A stretch of 64,000 nt of DNA, from the NCBI RefSeq assembly GCF_002234375.1, contig NZ_NMQV01000001.1, forward strand, positions 91,411 to 155,410, written 5' to 3'. The notes beneath the pieces were generated by a model. It did no database searches, was not told where the DNA came from, and saw only the letters and a list, made by a program, of their open reading frames with translations. Both the position numbers and the translations under genes were made by a program. Positions 38,900 to 49,588 of the stretch are shown here, in pieces. The DNA comes from Pseudomonas fluvialis (GTDB lineage: Bacteria > Pseudomonadota > Gammaproteobacteria > Pseudomonadales > Pseudomonadaceae). Numbering within the stretch: position 1 is the first letter of the stretch; the number at the start of each line of letters is the position of its first letter.

Positions 38900-40219
38900 A
38901 TGACCGACAGTTTCGTCACCCAATGTCCCAATTGCCGCACCAGCTTTCGCGTCAACCGCGCACAGCTGGGCGCCGCCAATGGCGCGGTACGTTGCGGCGC
39001 CTGTCTGCATGTCTACAACGCCGCCCAGCAATTGCTCAGCGAAGCCGTGTCCGCGGTCAAGCCGGCCCGCCCTGCGGCACCCGGCACTGCCACGCCGACA
39101 AGCAGCCCGGCGCAACCAGCCACCAGCCAGTCGCCGGCTCGCACAGCCGTGCCTGCACCTGCACCTGCACCTGCACCTGCACCTGCACAGACAGCATCGC
39201 CAGGCGTCGCCCCATCCAGCAAGCCTGCCAGCAAGCTGGATACCCTGTGGATCCATGACGACCTGGATCTGGACAGTCTCGATCTCGACGAAGAACTGGC
39301 CAAGCTGGAGGCCGCCGAACAGCAACTGTCCCAGGATTTCCTCGCCCTGCGCCCGGCCGCGCCCCCCGCGCCACGCCTGCTCGACGACGCCACAGCCGCG
39401 CCACAGAGCACGCCCCTGCCGGAACTGCTCGCCGCCGAAGACCAGCAGGCTCTGCGCGACAGCGCGCCACGCGCCAGCTTCCTCGACGACAACAGCAGCA
39501 GCGTGGCCGACGAAGCGCCATGCGAGGCGCTACGCGCCGAACGTGACGAGCTACCGAGTGCTGACGAGCCCGCCCAAGCCCTCGACAGCGAACCCGACGA
39601 ACCGCGCATAGGCCGCCTCGACAGCACCGCGGAGGAGCAACAGGACACCCCGCGCCACGAGCCCTCGCTACGCGCCGGCAGCCTGCTCGACCTGAGCAAC
39701 GAGCCCTTGCAGCTCGACTGGCAACGCCCCAGCAAGCCATGGGGTCGCTGGATCGGCTGGGGGCTGCTCAACCTGCTGGCTGCTGGTGCCCTGGCCGGGC
39801 AATACGTGACCTATCACTTCGCCGAACTGGCCCGCCAGGATCAGTACCGCCCCTGGTTCGAACAAATCTGCCCGGAACTGGGCTGCACGCTGCCCTCCAA
39901 GGTCGATATCGAATTGATCAAGAGCAGCAACCTGGTGGTACGCAGTCACCCACAGTTCCCTGACGCCCTGGTGGTCGACGCCATCCTCTACAACCGCGCC
40001 TCCTTCACCCAGCCCTTCCCGTTGCTGGAGCTGCGCTTTGCCGATATCCAGGGCCAGTTGCTGGCCAGCCGACGCTTCAAGCCCGGCGAGTACCTGGCCG
40101 GCGAACTGGCCGGACGTAGCGAAATGCCGCCACAGGTGCCGATCCGCGTGTCGCTGGAAATCCTCGACCCGGGCACCCAGGCGGTCAACTACAGCCTGAG
40201 TTTCCATTCGCCGGAGTGA
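38900..40219 (+). CDS. MJ0042-type zinc-ribbon protein with DUF3426 domain
   Basis: 439 residues. The N-terminus has a zinc ribbon with C9-x2-C12 and C32-x2-C35. A long disordered Ala/Pro/Asp/Glu-rich region (50-270) follows, then one transmembrane helix (about 280-300), then a DUF3426 domain facing the periplasm. A CCTGCA hexanucleotide repeat in the coding sequence gives a run of alternating Ala-Pro. Function is unknown. It lies between prmA and dusB as PA4851 does. Confidence 0.85.
   Translation: MTDSFVTQCPNCRTSFRVNRAQLGAANGAVRCGACLHVYNAAQQLLSEAVSAVKPARPAAPGTATPTSSPAQPATSQSPARTAVPAPAPAPAPAPAQTASPGVAPSSKPASKLDTLWIHDDLDLDSLDLDEELAKLEAAEQQLSQDFLALRPAAPPAPRLLDDATAAPQSTPLPELLAAEDQQALRDSAPRASFLDDNSSSVADEAPCEALRAERDELPSADEPAQALDSEPDEPRIGRLDSTAEEQQDTPRHEPSLRAGSLLDLSNEPLQLDWQRPSKPWGRWIGWGLLNLLAAGALAGQYVTYHFAELARQDQYRPWFEQICPELGCTLPSKVDIELIKSSNLVVRSHPQFPDALVVDAILYNRASFTQPFPLLELRFADIQGQLLASRRFKPGEYLAGELAGRSEMPPQVPIRVSLEILDPGTQAVNYSLSFHSPE
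39152..39187 (+). repeat. Hexanucleotide tandem repeat (6 x CCTGCA) inside a coding region
   Basis: Six perfect copies of CCTGCA code for an Ala-Pro run in the disordered part of the DUF3426 protein. Because the unit is six bases, changes in copy number keep the reading frame and only alter the length of the linker. Confidence 0.9.
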
Positions 40220-40349
40220 TAGTGCGCAGTACCTGACTGGTTAGTTTTTGTGCAGAACAATCTTTATCCAGTCATCCAGAGCGGGTATCATCGCCAGCCT
40301 TTTCGACACCCCGTTCACTCGCACGCATGCCCACAGGCAGGGAAGACCC

Positions 40350-41348
40350 ATGTCGGCGGTATCCATTGGCCCTTACCGGCTGCCCAATCCCCTGATCCTC
40401 GCGCCCATGGCCGGCGTGACCGATCAGCCCTTTCGCCGCCTGTGCCGGCGGCTGGGCGCGGGCATGGCAGTTGCCGAGATGGTTACCAGCGACACCCGCC
40501 TGTGGCAGAGCCGCAAGACCCAGCAACGGCTCATTCATCGCGACGAAAACGAACCACGCAGCATTCAGATTGCCGGCGCCGACCCGCAGATGCTGGCCGA
40601 TGCCGCGCGTGCCAACGTCCAGCTTGGCGCACAGATCATCGACATCAACATGGGTTGTCCGGCCAAGAAGGTCTGCAACAAGGCCGCCGGTTCGGCGCTG
40701 ATGCGCGACGAGCGCCTGGTCGCCGAGATCCTTGCTGCGGTGGTTGCCGCCGTGACTGTACCGGTCACCCTGAAAATCCGCACCGGCTGGGACCATAACA
40801 ACCGCAATGCACTGCGCATTGCGAAGATCGCTGAAGACGCCGGCATCAGCGCCCTGGCCGTGCACGGCCGTACCCGTGCCGACCTGTATACCGGCCAGGC
40901 CGAGTACGACACCATCGCCACGATCAAGCAGGCACTGTCGATTCCGGTGTTTGCCAATGGCGACATCGACTCGCCGCGCAAGGCCCGCCAGGTCCTCGAC
41001 TACACCGGCGTCGATGCCCTGCTGATCGGTCGTGCCGCCCAGGGGCGGCCGTGGATATTCCGCGAAATCAACCATTACCTCGCCACCGGCGAGTACCTCC
41101 CGACGATCGACAACCGGGAAATCGAAAGCATCCTGCTGGAACACCTGACTGCACTGCACGCCTTCTACGGCGAGCACCTGGGCGTACGCATCGCCCGCAA
41201 GCATGTCGGCTGGTATCTGGCAACCCTGCCGGGCGCCGGGGAGTTTCGCGCCCAGTTCAATCGTCTGGACAGTACGGACGCTCAATGCAGCGCGGTTCGC
41301 CGGTTTTTCCGCGAACAGAACAACAGGGATGAAGGAGTAGCGGCATGA
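40350..41348 (+). CDS. dusB: tRNA-dihydrouridine synthase B
   Basis: 332 residues from ATG 40350 (AGGGAAG upstream); a longer frame to 40248 adds residues not seen in DusB. The FMN-binding TIM barrel starts [23 protein letters not shown]. Catalytic C103 sits in NMGCPAKKV, with the HGRTR and DIDSPRKA segments following. It reduces U17 of tRNA to dihydrouridine with NADPH. The gene overlaps fis by four bases, the conserved enterobacterial and pseudomonad arrangement. Confidence 0.96.
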   Translation: MSAVSIGPYRLPNPLILAPMAGVTDQPFRRLCRRLGAGMAVAEMVTSDTRLWQSRKTQQRLIHRDENEPRSIQIAGADPQMLADAARANVQLGAQIIDINMGCPAKKVCNKAAGSALMRDERLVAEILAAVVAAVTVPVTLKIRTGWDHNNRNALRIAKIAEDAGISALAVHGRTRADLYTGQAEYDTIATIKQALSIPVFANGDIDSPRKARQVLDYTGVDALLIGRAAQGRPWIFREINHYLATGEYLPTIDNREIESILLEHLTALHAFYGEHLGVRIARKHVGWYLATLPGAGEFRAQFNRLDSTDAQCSAVRRFFREQNNRDEGVAA

Positions 41349-41665
41349 CGACGATGATCGAAACCTTTTTGCATGGGGCCACATCGGTGAGCGACAACAT
41401 CAACCTGAAACAGCACCTCAAGGCGGTCAGCGACGAAGGCCAGACCCTGCGCGGTAGCGTCGAAAAAGCGCTGCGCAACTACTTTGTCCACCTCGAAGGT
41501 GCCTCGGTAACCGACCTGTACAACCTGGTGCTCTCCGAAGTCGAAGCACCGCTGCTGGAGTCGGTGATGCTGTACGTCAAGGGCAACCAGACCAAGGCCT
41601 CGGAAATGCTCGGCCTGAATCGCGGCACCCTGCGCAAGAAACTCAAGCAGTACGATCTACTTTAA
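41345..41665 (+). CDS. fis: DNA-binding protein Fis
   Basis: 106 residues, overlapping the end of dusB (ATGA). The C-terminal helix-turn-helix [20 protein letters not shown] followed by [15 protein letters not shown] is nearly identical to E. coli Fis, as I recall it. Fis is a growth-phase nucleoid protein that bends DNA at rRNA promoters, recombination sites and others. Expression is coupled to dusB. A 17-bp perfect stem follows the stop and may terminate the operon. Confidence 0.97.
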   Translation: MTTMIETFLHGATSVSDNINLKQHLKAVSDEGQTLRGSVEKALRNYFVHLEGASVTDLYNLVLSEVEAPLLESVMLYVKGNQTKASEMLGLNRGTLRKKLKQYDLL

Positions 41666-41670
41666 AAATC

Positions 41671-41743
41671 GCTGGAGGTTCAAGGCTGGAGGCTGGACGA
41701 ACAAGCGACACCCTCGTCCAGCCTCCAGCCTCCAGCCTCCAGC
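41671..41743. repeat. Long inverted repeat between fis and purH (copy 1 of a family)
   Basis: A perfect 17-bp stem (41684-41700 with 41714-41730), built from the CTGGAGG unit and ending GGACGA/TCGTCC, encloses a 13-nt loop. Extra GCTGGAGG and CCTCCAGC units flank it. A close copy follows purH. It probably acts as a terminator or REP-like element. Confidence 0.75.
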
Positions 41744-41769
41744 GTTGCCTACCTTTCGATGGAATCCTT

Positions 41770-43377
41770 ATGACCGATCAAACCACCCGTCTCCCCGTTC
41801 GCCGCGCCCTGATCAGCGTTTCCGACAAGACCGGCATCCTTGAGTTCGCCCGCGAACTGGTTGCCCTGAACGTGGAGATCCTCTCCACCGGCGGCACCTA
41901 CAAGCTGCTCAAGGACAACGGCATCGCCGCAGTGGAAGTCGCCGATTACACCGGTTTCCCGGAGATGATGGACGGCCGGGTGAAGACCCTGCACCCGAAG
42001 ATCCACGGCGGCATCCTCGGCCGTCGCGCCCTCGACGGCGCGGTGATGGAGCAGCACGGCATCAAGCCGATCGACCTGGTCGCGGTCAACCTCTATCCCT
42101 TCGCCGCCACCGTGGCCAAGCCGGGCTGTGAGCTGGCCGACGCCATCGAGAACATCGACATCGGCGGCCCGACCATGGTCCGCAGCGCGGCGAAGAACCA
42201 CAAAGACGTGGCCATCGTGGTCAACGCCAGCGACTACGCCGACATCGTGGCAAGCCTGAAAGCCGGTGGCCTGAGCTACGCCCAGCGCTTCGACCTGGCC
42301 CTCAAGGCCTTCGAGCACACCGCTGCCTACGACGGCATGATCGCCAACTACCTGGGCACCATTGACCAGAGCCGCGACACCCTGTCCACCGCAGAGCGTG
42401 GCGCCTTCCCGCGCACCTTCAACAGCCAGTTCATCAAGGCCCAGGAAATGCGCTACGGCGAGAACCCGCACCAGCGCGCGGCGTTCTACGTCGAGGCCCA
42501 GCGTGGCGAAGCCAGCGTGTCCACCGCCGTGCAGCTGCAGGGCAAGGAGCTGTCGTTCAACAACGTGGCCGACACCGACGCCGCGCTGGAATGCGTGAAG
42601 AGCTTCGTCAAGCCGGCCTGCGTCATCGTCAAGCACGCCAACCCGTGCGGCGTGGCCGTGGCCACCGATGAAGAAGGCGGCATCCGCAAGGCCTACGACC
42701 TGGCCTACGCCACCGACAGCGAGTCGGCCTTCGGCGGCATCATCGCCTTCAACCGCGAGCTGGACGGTGAAACCGCCAAGGCCATCGTCGAGCGTCAGTT
42801 CGTCGAAGTGATCATCGCGCCGAAAGTCTCCCAGGCCGCCCGCGACGTGGTCGCAGCCAAGGCCAACGTGCGCCTGCTGGAATGCGGCGAGTGGCCGGCC
42901 GAACGGGCCGCCGGCTGGGACTTCAAGCGCGTCAACGGTGGTCTGTTGGTACAGAGCCGCGACATCGGCATGATCACCGCCGCCGACCTCAAGGTGGTGA
43001 CCAAGCGCGCGCCGACCGAGCAGGAAATCCATGACCTGGTGTTCGCCTGGAAAGTGGCCAAGTTCGTCAAGTCCAACGCCATCGTCTATGCCAAGGGCCG
43101 CCAGACCATCGGCGTCGGCGCCGGTCAGATGTCGCGGGTCAACTCCGCGCGCATCGCCGCCATCAAGGCTGAGCACGCCGGTCTGCAGGTGGCCGGCGCG
43201 GTGATGGCCTCGGACGCCTTCTTCCCCTTCCGCGACGGCATCGACAACGCCGCCAAGGTCGGCATCACCGCGGTGATCCAGCCGGGTGGTTCGATGCGCG
43301 ACCAGGAAGTGATCGATGCGGCCGATGAAGCCGGGATCGCCATGGTGTTCACCGGCATGCGCCACTTTAGGCACTAA
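41770..43377 (+). CDS. purH: Bifunctional AICAR transformylase / IMP cyclohydrolase
   Basis: 535 residues. The N-terminal MGS-like domain (about 1-200; [20 protein letters not shown] and [13 protein letters not shown]) closes the ring to IMP. The C-terminal AICARFT domain (from about 205) has the [13 protein letters not shown] segment, VKHANPCG and the end [11 protein letters not shown]. It carries out the last two steps of purine synthesis. It is flanked by the two CTGGAGG repeats. Confidence 0.97.
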   Translation: MTDQTTRLPVRRALISVSDKTGILEFARELVALNVEILSTGGTYKLLKDNGIAAVEVADYTGFPEMMDGRVKTLHPKIHGGILGRRALDGAVMEQHGIKPIDLVAVNLYPFAATVAKPGCELADAIENIDIGGPTMVRSAAKNHKDVAIVVNASDYADIVASLKAGGLSYAQRFDLALKAFEHTAAYDGMIANYLGTIDQSRDTLSTAERGAFPRTFNSQFIKAQEMRYGENPHQRAAFYVEAQRGEASVSTAVQLQGKELSFNNVADTDAALECVKSFVKPACVIVKHANPCGVAVATDEEGGIRKAYDLAYATDSESAFGGIIAFNRELDGETAKAIVERQFVEVIIAPKVSQAARDVVAAKANVRLLECGEWPAERAAGWDFKRVNGGLLVQSRDIGMITAADLKVVTKRAPTEQEIHDLVFAWKVAKFVKSNAIVYAKGRQTIGVGAGQMSRVNSARIAAIKAEHAGLQVAGAVMASDAFFPFRDGIDNAAKVGITAVIQPGGSMRDQEVIDAADEAGIAMVFTGMRHFRH

Positions 43378-43387
43378 CTGAACAGCC

Positions 43388-43446
43388 GCTGGAGGCTGAA
43401 GGCTAGACGAAAGTGCTGCTCCCTCGTCCAGCCTCCAGCCTCCAGC
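43388..43446. repeat. Long inverted repeat between purH and purD (copy 2)
   Basis: A 23-nt left arm (from 43388) pairs with a 23-nt right arm (43424-43446) with two mismatches, around a 13-nt loop. The right arm is the same string seen in the fis-purH gap (GTCCAGCCTCCAGCC...), so the two gaps carry copies of one repeat. Confidence 0.7.
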
Positions 43447-43465
43447 CCAACGCAGGATTGTAACG

Positions 43466-44752
43466 ATGAATGTATTAGTGATTGGCAGCGGCGGCCGCGA
43501 GCACGCCCTGGCCTGGAAAGTGGCGCAGGACAAGCGCGTCGAGAAGGTCTTCGTCGCCCCGGGCAACGCCGGTACCGCCACCGAGGCCAAGTGCGAGAAC
43601 GTGGCCATCGACGTGCTGGCCATCGAGCAGCTGGCCGACTTCGCCGAGAAGAACGTCCAGCTGACCATCGTCGGCCCGGAAGCGCCGCTGGTGAAGGGTG
43701 TGGTCGACCTGTTCCGCTCACGCGGCCTGGACATCTTCGGCCCCACCGCCGCCGCCGCCCAGCTGGAAGGCTCCAAGGCCTTCACCAAGGATTTCCTAGC
43801 CCGCCACAAGATTCCGACTGCCGACTACCAGAACTTCACCGAAGTCGAGCCGGCGCTGGCCTACCTGCGCGAGAAGGGCGCACCGATCGTGGTCAAGGCC
43901 GACGGCCTGGCCGCCGGCAAGGGCGTGATCGTCGCCATGACCCTGGCCGAGGCCGAAGAAGCCGTGCGCGACATGCTCTCGGGCAACGCCTTCGGCGATG
44001 CCGGCGCGCGCGTGGTAATCGAGGAATTCCTCGACGGCGAAGAAGCCAGCTTCATCGTCATGGTCGACGGCGAAAATGTGCTGCCGATGGCCACCAGCCA
44101 GGACCACAAGCGCGTTGGCGACGGCGACAGCGGCCCGAACACCGGTGGCATGGGCGCCTACTCGCCGGCTCCGGTGGTCACCCCGGACGTGCACCAGCGG
44201 GTGATGGACGAAGTGATCTACCCGACCGTGCGCGGCATGGCCAGCGAAGGCAACGTCTACACCGGTTTCCTCTATGCCGGGCTGATGATCGACAAGAGCG
44301 GCGCTCCGAAAGTCATCGAGTTCAACTGCCGTTTCGGCGATCCGGAAACCCAGCCGATCATGGTCCGCCTGGAGTCGAGCCTGGTTCTGCTGGTCGAGGC
44401 CGCCCTGGCCAAGGCGCTGGACAAGGTCGAGGCGACCTGGGACCCGCGTCCGACCGTAGGTGTGGTGCTGGCCGCTGGCGGCTACCCAGGCGACTACGCC
44501 AAGGGCGAGGTCATCGAAGGCCTGGACGCCGCAGCGAAAATCGACGGCAAGGTGTTCCATGCCGGTACCGCCCTGAAGGACGGCCAGATCGTTACCGCCG
44601 GCGGCCGCGTACTCTGCGCTACCGCTATCGGCCGCACGGTGTCCGAAGCCCAGCAGCAGGCCTACCGTCTGGCCGAGCAGATCCGTTGGAACGGTTGCTT
44701 CTACCGCAAGGACATCGGCTACCGCGCCATCGCCCGCGAGCAGCAGGACTAA
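43466..44752 (+). CDS. purD: Phosphoribosylamine-glycine ligase
   Basis: 428 residues, ATP-grasp enzyme. The N-terminus [18 protein letters not shown] is the PurD signature. ATP-grasp segments include [16 protein letters not shown] and [13 protein letters not shown]. It joins 5-phosphoribosylamine and glycine to GAR, the second step of purine synthesis. retS begins about 100 bp downstream. Confidence 0.97.
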   Translation: MNVLVIGSGGREHALAWKVAQDKRVEKVFVAPGNAGTATEAKCENVAIDVLAIEQLADFAEKNVQLTIVGPEAPLVKGVVDLFRSRGLDIFGPTAAAAQLEGSKAFTKDFLARHKIPTADYQNFTEVEPALAYLREKGAPIVVKADGLAAGKGVIVAMTLAEAEEAVRDMLSGNAFGDAGARVVIEEFLDGEEASFIVMVDGENVLPMATSQDHKRVGDGDSGPNTGGMGAYSPAPVVTPDVHQRVMDEVIYPTVRGMASEGNVYTGFLYAGLMIDKSGAPKVIEFNCRFGDPETQPIMVRLESSLVLLVEAALAKALDKVEATWDPRPTVGVVLAAGGYPGDYAKGEVIEGLDAAAKIDGKVFHAGTALKDGQIVTAGGRVLCATAIGRTVSEAQQQAYRLAEQIRWNGCFYRKDIGYRAIAREQQD

Positions 44753-44856
44753 CGGGGCTACTCGAACATCAGTGGCTGTGCCATGCTGCCAGCCACTGCG
44801 TTCCAGCAAGCCATGCCGCTCAGCGGCGCTTTACCCGGGAAAGGACTCTGATCACC

Positions 44857-47592
44857 GTGCACTGGCCCAGCACAGCCCTCCGCCTACTTGCCTGCCTGCT
44901 GCTCTGTCTGAGCAGCAGCCTGCCGGCCATGGCCGATGCCCTGCACTGGCGTAGCCTGGTGGACGAACACAACACACTGCAACTCAAGGACATTCGCAGT
45001 TCACGCTACCAGGTCCAGTTCAGCGACACCCCGCTGCAGCAGCTTGCCATGCCTGGACGGGACAAAAGCCTCTGGCTGCAGGTCAGCCTGCCGGCCAGCG
45101 AGCAGACTCGCTTACTCCGTCTGTTTGCCCCACAACTGCAACAGCTCGACCTGTATCTCGTGCAAGACGACCAGGCACTGCTGCAACTCAGCGCCGGTGA
45201 GCGCCCACGCCAGCCCGTCAATGCCCAGCCAGGCCCGGACTACCTGTTCAACCTCCCCCCCTTGCAGGCACCGGCCGAACTGTATTTGCGTCTTGCCGCC
45301 AATCACAGCCTGCGCCCTACCCTGCAACTGACAGAAGCCAGCCAACTGGTCGACAGCCAGCCACACCCACTGCTGCTGGGCATGCTGCTGGGGGCCTGCG
45401 TGATGTTGATCCTCTACAACCTGGTGCGTTATGCCTATGCTCGCACCCGCTGCGGCCTGTGGCTGAGCGCCGCACAGGGCGGCTTGCTGCTGAGTTGCGC
45501 CAGCCTGTTCGGACTGCTGCCCGCCCCCCATCCTGACTGGGCCTGGTTACACGCCAGCCTGAGCGAACTGTTGGTGCTGGTTACCCTGGGCTGCAGCCTG
45601 ATGTTCACCCGCAGCTTTTTCCATCAAGTCTGTGCCGAGCAATACGGCCAGCGCTGGCTGGCAGCAGCCGGCATCATCGTCGCCTTGGCCATGCTGATCC
45701 AGGCCGGCGATCTGCTGGCCGAGCAGTGGCTATTCCTGCTGGTGCTACTCGGCACCTTGTGCATGCTGAGCATCGCTTTCAGTCACTGGCGCCATGGCTA
45801 TCGCCCGGCACGACTGTTCACCCTGGCACAACTGTTGTTCTGCAGCAGCTTGCTGATAGCCAGCCCGGCTTTCCTCGGCTACTGGCCCGTATCCAGCGCC
45901 ACGCTACTCGGCGGCCTGCTGGCCAGCGCCATCGCCAGCCACTTTTTACTCAGCATGGCGCTCAGCGAGCGACAGCGGCGCATTCTGCACAGCGATTTCA
46001 GCCATAGCCGGGCACGCACCGCCAATCGTGCCGAACTACGCGCCAAAGCCGAGTTCCTCGCACACATCAGCCATGAAATCCGCACCCCGATGAACGGCGT
46101 GCTGGGCATGACCGAGCTGCTGCTGGATACCGCCCTGTCTGCCAAGCAACGCGACTACGTGCAAACCATCCACAGCGCCGGTAATGAACTACTCGGCCTG
46201 CTCAACGAGATACTCGACTTTTCTCGCCTGGAGTCCGGGCAGATCGAACTGGACGAAGTGCAGTTCGATCTCAACGCGCTGTTCGAGGACTGCCTGGACG
46301 TGTTCCGCAGCAAGGCCGAACTGCAGCAGGTGGAGCTGATCAGCTTCATGCAGCCGCAGGTTCCGCAGGTCATCAAGGGCGATCCGGCGCGCCTGCGCCA
46401 GGCCCTGCTCAGCCTGCTGGAGCATGCTTTCCGGCACACCCAGGGCGGTGAAGTGCTGCTGCTGGCAACCCTCGACGAGCAGACACCGCCCTGCCTGCGC
46501 ATTACCGTGCAGGACAGCGGCCAGGCCCTGCCGAACGAGGAGCGCCAGGCACTGCTCGGCGATACGCCGCACAGCAAGGACCTGCTCAGCCACCCACAGT
46601 TGAGTAGCCGTCTCGGCCTGGTCATTGCCCGCCAACTGTTGCGTCTGATGGGCGGCGACTTTGGCATCCAGCCTGGCAGCGGACGCGGCAATACCCTCTG
46701 GCTGAGCCTGCCATTGCGCCACCCAGCCAGCCAGCCGAGTGCCAGCCTGCTCAGCGGCCCACTGCAAGGCGCGCAGCTGCTGGTGGTGGACGATAACGAC
46801 ACCTGCCGCAAGGTGCTCCAGCAACAATGCAGCGGCTGGGGCATGCAGGTCAGTTGCGCCAGCTCCGGCACCGAGGCACTGGCCATGATGCGCAAGCGTG
46901 CCCAGCTCAACCAGTATTTCGACCTGGTGCTGATCGACCAGGAAATGCCCGGCATGTCCGGCCTGCAACTGGCCACACGCATCAAGGAAGACAGCTATCT
47001 CAGCCGCGACAACCTGCTGATCATGCTGACCGGCGTCAGCCAGGCACCGAGCAAGGTCAACGCCCGTAATGCGGGTATTCGCCGGGTGCTGGCCAAGCCC
47101 GTGGCCGGCTATACCCTGCGCGCGACCCTCGCCGATGAGCTCAGCCAACGCCCGGCAGCCAGCGAGCAACCAGCCCCCACCGCGCTGGAAATCCCCAGTG
47201 ACTTCCGGGTGCTGGTGGCCGAGGACAACAGCATCTCGACCAAGGTGATCCGCGGCATGCTGGCCAAACTCAACCTGCAGCCGGATACCGCCAGTAATGG
47301 CGAGGAAGCCTTGCAGGCCATGCAGCGCCAGCACTACGACCTGGTCTTGATGGACTGCGAGATGCCGGTGCTCGATGGCTTTACGGCCACCGAGCGGCTC
47401 CGCGCCTGGGAAGCGCAAACCGGTGCGCCACGCACCCCGATCATCGCCGTCACCGCCCACGTGCTCAGCGAGCACAAGGAACACGCGCAGGCTGTAGGCA
47501 TGGATGGCCACATGGCCAAGCCCGTCGAGCTGCTGCAGCTGCGTGAACTACTCGCCCACTGGATAGCGCAGAAACACCCGCCTCAGGCCTGA
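44857..47592 (+). CDS. retS: Hybrid sensor histidine kinase RetS
   Basis: 911 residues from GTG 44857; the AAGGA is 11 bases upstream and a CTG at 44848 is an alternative. Signal peptide, periplasmic 7TMR-DISMED2 domain (about 30-165), seven helices (about 175-385), HisKA with H406 in HISHEIRTP, an HATPase-like domain (about 510-630), and two receiver domains with D694 and D833. Place after purD matches PA4856. RetS represses the GacS-GacA-RsmY/Z pathway by direct interaction with GacS, favouring acute over chronic lifestyle. The N-box here reads LLEHAFRHT with His523 where Asn is usual, so ATP binding may be impaired. Confidence 0.93.
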   Translation: MHWPSTALRLLACLLLCLSSSLPAMADALHWRSLVDEHNTLQLKDIRSSRYQVQFSDTPLQQLAMPGRDKSLWLQVSLPASEQTRLLRLFAPQLQQLDLYLVQDDQALLQLSAGERPRQPVNAQPGPDYLFNLPPLQAPAELYLRLAANHSLRPTLQLTEASQLVDSQPHPLLLGMLLGACVMLILYNLVRYAYARTRCGLWLSAAQGGLLLSCASLFGLLPAPHPDWAWLHASLSELLVLVTLGCSLMFTRSFFHQVCAEQYGQRWLAAAGIIVALAMLIQAGDLLAEQWLFLLVLLGTLCMLSIAFSHWRHGYRPARLFTLAQLLFCSSLLIASPAFLGYWPVSSATLLGGLLASAIASHFLLSMALSERQRRILHSDFSHSRARTANRAELRAKAEFLAHISHEIRTPMNGVLGMTELLLDTALSAKQRDYVQTIHSAGNELLGLLNEILDFSRLESGQIELDEVQFDLNALFEDCLDVFRSKAELQQVELISFMQPQVPQVIKGDPARLRQALLSLLEHAFRHTQGGEVLLLATLDEQTPPCLRITVQDSGQALPNEERQALLGDTPHSKDLLSHPQLSSRLGLVIARQLLRLMGGDFGIQPGSGRGNTLWLSLPLRHPASQPSASLLSGPLQGAQLLVVDDNDTCRKVLQQQCSGWGMQVSCASSGTEALAMMRKRAQLNQYFDLVLIDQEMPGMSGLQLATRIKEDSYLSRDNLLIMLTGVSQAPSKVNARNAGIRRVLAKPVAGYTLRATLADELSQRPAASEQPAPTALEIPSDFRVLVAEDNSISTKVIRGMLAKLNLQPDTASNGEEALQAMQRQHYDLVLMDCEMPVLDGFTATERLRAWEAQTGAPRTPIIAVTAHVLSEHKEHAQAVGMDGHMAKPVELLQLRELLAHWIAQKHPPQA

Positions 47593-47706
47593 CACGCACC
47601 AGCAGCAGGCAGACAGGCCCCAGCGCAGTGCATCCCTCCCTGGCATACCGCCTCTCCCGCCACCAAAAAATCACATAAACCACTGAATTAATTAGACTTT
47701 AAAAAC

Positions 47707-47723
47707 CTGGCACTGCCCTTGCT
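47707..47723 (+). promoter_or_regulatory. Sigma-54 (RpoN) type promoter ahead of atzF
   Basis: CTGGCAC - TGCC - CTTGCT contains GG (47709-47710) and GC (47721-47722) ten bases apart, as in -24/-12 promoters. Transcription would begin near 47734, 32 bases before the chosen atzF start. An AT-rich stretch (47660-47705) upstream could hold an IHF bend. This fits nitrogen-controlled urea use. Confidence 0.7.
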
Positions 47724-47728
47724 CAAGC

Positions 47729-47753
47729 CATCTTGTCACTTGGATACAAGATG
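47729..47753. promoter_or_regulatory. Palindrome overlapping the atzF transcription start
   Basis: CATCTTGT and ACAAGATG are perfect 8-bp arms around a 9-bp centre, at the start expected from the sigma-54 promoter. The form (CTTGT...ACAAG) suits a GntR-family dimer; the GntR gene at 53338 is the obvious candidate. Inferred from position only. Confidence 0.45.
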
Positions 47754-47765
47754 GAATTGCAGAGC

Positions 47766-49574
47766 ATGTCCCACGCCCTCCCAGCTTTCACCCTGCGCGA
47801 CTGGCAACAGGCCTACCGTAGCCAGCAATTGCACCCCAGCGTGCTCGCGGAACTGCTGGCCGCCTGTCGCGCCGAAGATCCGGCCTGGATCAGCCTGGCT
47901 AGCGCACAACAACTGCAGAGCCAGCTGGATCAGCTGCAAGAGCGCCTGGCCGCCGTGGATGGCGAAATCAGCCAGCTGCCACTGTACGGCATCCCCTTTG
48001 CCATCAAGGACAATATCGACGCCGCCGGCTGGAGCACCACCGCCGCCTGCCCGGAGTTCGCCTATGCAGCCAAGGCCGACGCTACAGTGGTCGCCCGCCT
48101 GCGCGCCGCCGGCGCCATCCTGATCGGCAAGACCAACCTCGATCAGTTCGCCACCGGTCTGGTCGGCACCCGCTCGCCGTATGGCGCGGTGCCCAACAGT
48201 TTCAACTCGGATTACGTCAGCGGCGGTTCCAGCTCCGGCTCGGCCAGCGTGGTGGCGCGTGGCCTGGTGCCCTTCGCCCTGGGCACCGACACCGCCGGCT
48301 CCGGCCGCGTACCGGCGGGCTTCAACAATATTGTCGGGCTCAAGCCAACCAAGGGCTGGCTGCCCAATAGCGGCCTGGTGCCGGCTTGCAAGACGCTGGA
48401 CTGCATCTCGGTATTCGCCTTGACCGTGGCCGATGCCCTGGCCGTGGCCACCATCGCCGGCGGCTACGACGCTGCCGATGCCTACAGCCGCAAGAACCCC
48501 AATAGCGCCAAGGTCGGCATGCCGGCCAAGCCGCGCCTGGCGGTGCCAAGCAATCCCGAGTTCTTCGGCGACAGCCAGAACCAGGCCGTCTATGAGGCCG
48601 CCTTGGGCGGGCTGCGCGAACTGGGCGCCGAGTTGCAAGAGATTGATTTCGCGCCCTTCCAGCAACTGGCCGAGCAACTCTATTACGGCCCCTGGGTCGC
48701 CGAACGCACGGTGGCGCTGGAAGGCGTTGATCCTGCACATATCAACCCGGTGGTGCGCGGCATCGTCGACAACGGCCACACCTACAGCGCCTGCGACGCC
48801 TACCAGGCCGAGTACATCCGCGCCGAGCTGAGCCGGAAGATCAATGACCTCCTGGCCGGCTTCGACGCCCTGGTGGTGCCGACCTCGCCAACCCTCCGCA
48901 CGCTGGCCGAGATGCAGGCAGAGCCAGTGTTGTTCAACAGCCAGTTCGGCACCTACACCAACTTCACCAACCTCGCCGACCTGTGCGCCCTGGCGCTGCC
49001 CGCCGGTTTCCGCGATGACGGCCTGCCGGCCGGCATCACCCTGATCGCCCCGGCCTGGCACGACCAGGCGCTGGCCGCGCTCGGGCAACGCTGGCAGCAG
49101 GCCAGCGGCCTGCCTCTGGGCGCCACCGGCCAGCCGCTTCCCCAACAACCCAGCGACGATACAGCGGCGCCGGGCAGCGTACGGGTGGCCGTAGTCGGCG
49201 CGCACCTGACCGGCATGCCACTGAACTTCCAGCTCACCACGCGCAATGCCGTACTGGTCGAGCAGACCACCAGCGCCGCGCATTACCGCCTCTACGCACT
49301 GCCCGGCAGCGTGCCGCCCAAGCCAGGCCTGGCACGGGTCACCGAGGACGGCGCAGAGATCATCGTCGAACTGTGGGACGTGCCGCAGGCGCGCTTCGGC
49401 GAGTTCGTCGCCGAGATCCCGCCTCCGCTGGGCATCGGCAACCTGCAGCTGGCCGACGGCCGCTGGGTCAAGGGGTTCATCTGCGAGCCCTACGCCCTGC
49501 AAGGCGCGCGCGACATCACTGCTTTCGGCGGCTGGCGCGCCTATCTAGCCAGCCTGCAAACCGCCAAGAACTGA
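47766..49574 (+). CDS. atzF: Allophanate hydrolase
   Basis: 602 residues from ATG 47766; ATG 47751 would lie within the palindrome. The amidase-signature domain shows the Lys of AIKDNID and the Ser-cis-Ser region GGSSSGSASVVARG...TDTAGSGR, the catalytic triad of the family. A C-terminal domain (about 470-602) follows, as in full-length AtzF. It cleaves allophanate to ammonia and CO2, the second step of urea amidolyase. It is probably transcribed with urea carboxylase downstream, with a small ORF in between. Confidence 0.92.
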   Translation: MSHALPAFTLRDWQQAYRSQQLHPSVLAELLAACRAEDPAWISLASAQQLQSQLDQLQERLAAVDGEISQLPLYGIPFAIKDNIDAAGWSTTAACPEFAYAAKADATVVARLRAAGAILIGKTNLDQFATGLVGTRSPYGAVPNSFNSDYVSGGSSSGSASVVARGLVPFALGTDTAGSGRVPAGFNNIVGLKPTKGWLPNSGLVPACKTLDCISVFALTVADALAVATIAGGYDAADAYSRKNPNSAKVGMPAKPRLAVPSNPEFFGDSQNQAVYEAALGGLRELGAELQEIDFAPFQQLAEQLYYGPWVAERTVALEGVDPAHINPVVRGIVDNGHTYSACDAYQAEYIRAELSRKINDLLAGFDALVVPTSPTLRTLAEMQAEPVLFNSQFGTYTNFTNLADLCALALPAGFRDDGLPAGITLIAPAWHDQALAALGQRWQQASGLPLGATGQPLPQQPSDDTAAPGSVRVAVVGAHLTGMPLNFQLTTRNAVLVEQTTSAAHYRLYALPGSVPPKPGLARVTEDGAEIIVELWDVPQARFGEFVAEIPPPLGIGNLQLADGRWVKGFICEPYALQGARDITAFGGWRAYLASLQTAKN

Positions 49575-49588
49575 GGAAGGGATAGTCC

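Noticed and set aside
41749..43809. 686-codon minus-strand frame
   Set aside because: Antisense to purH and the start of purD, both certain; typical His/Asp/Gly-rich shadow.
43591..44850. Upstream in-frame extension of retS through purD
   Set aside because: It overlaps purD in another frame and adds Arg-rich nonsense; the signal peptide begins near 44857.
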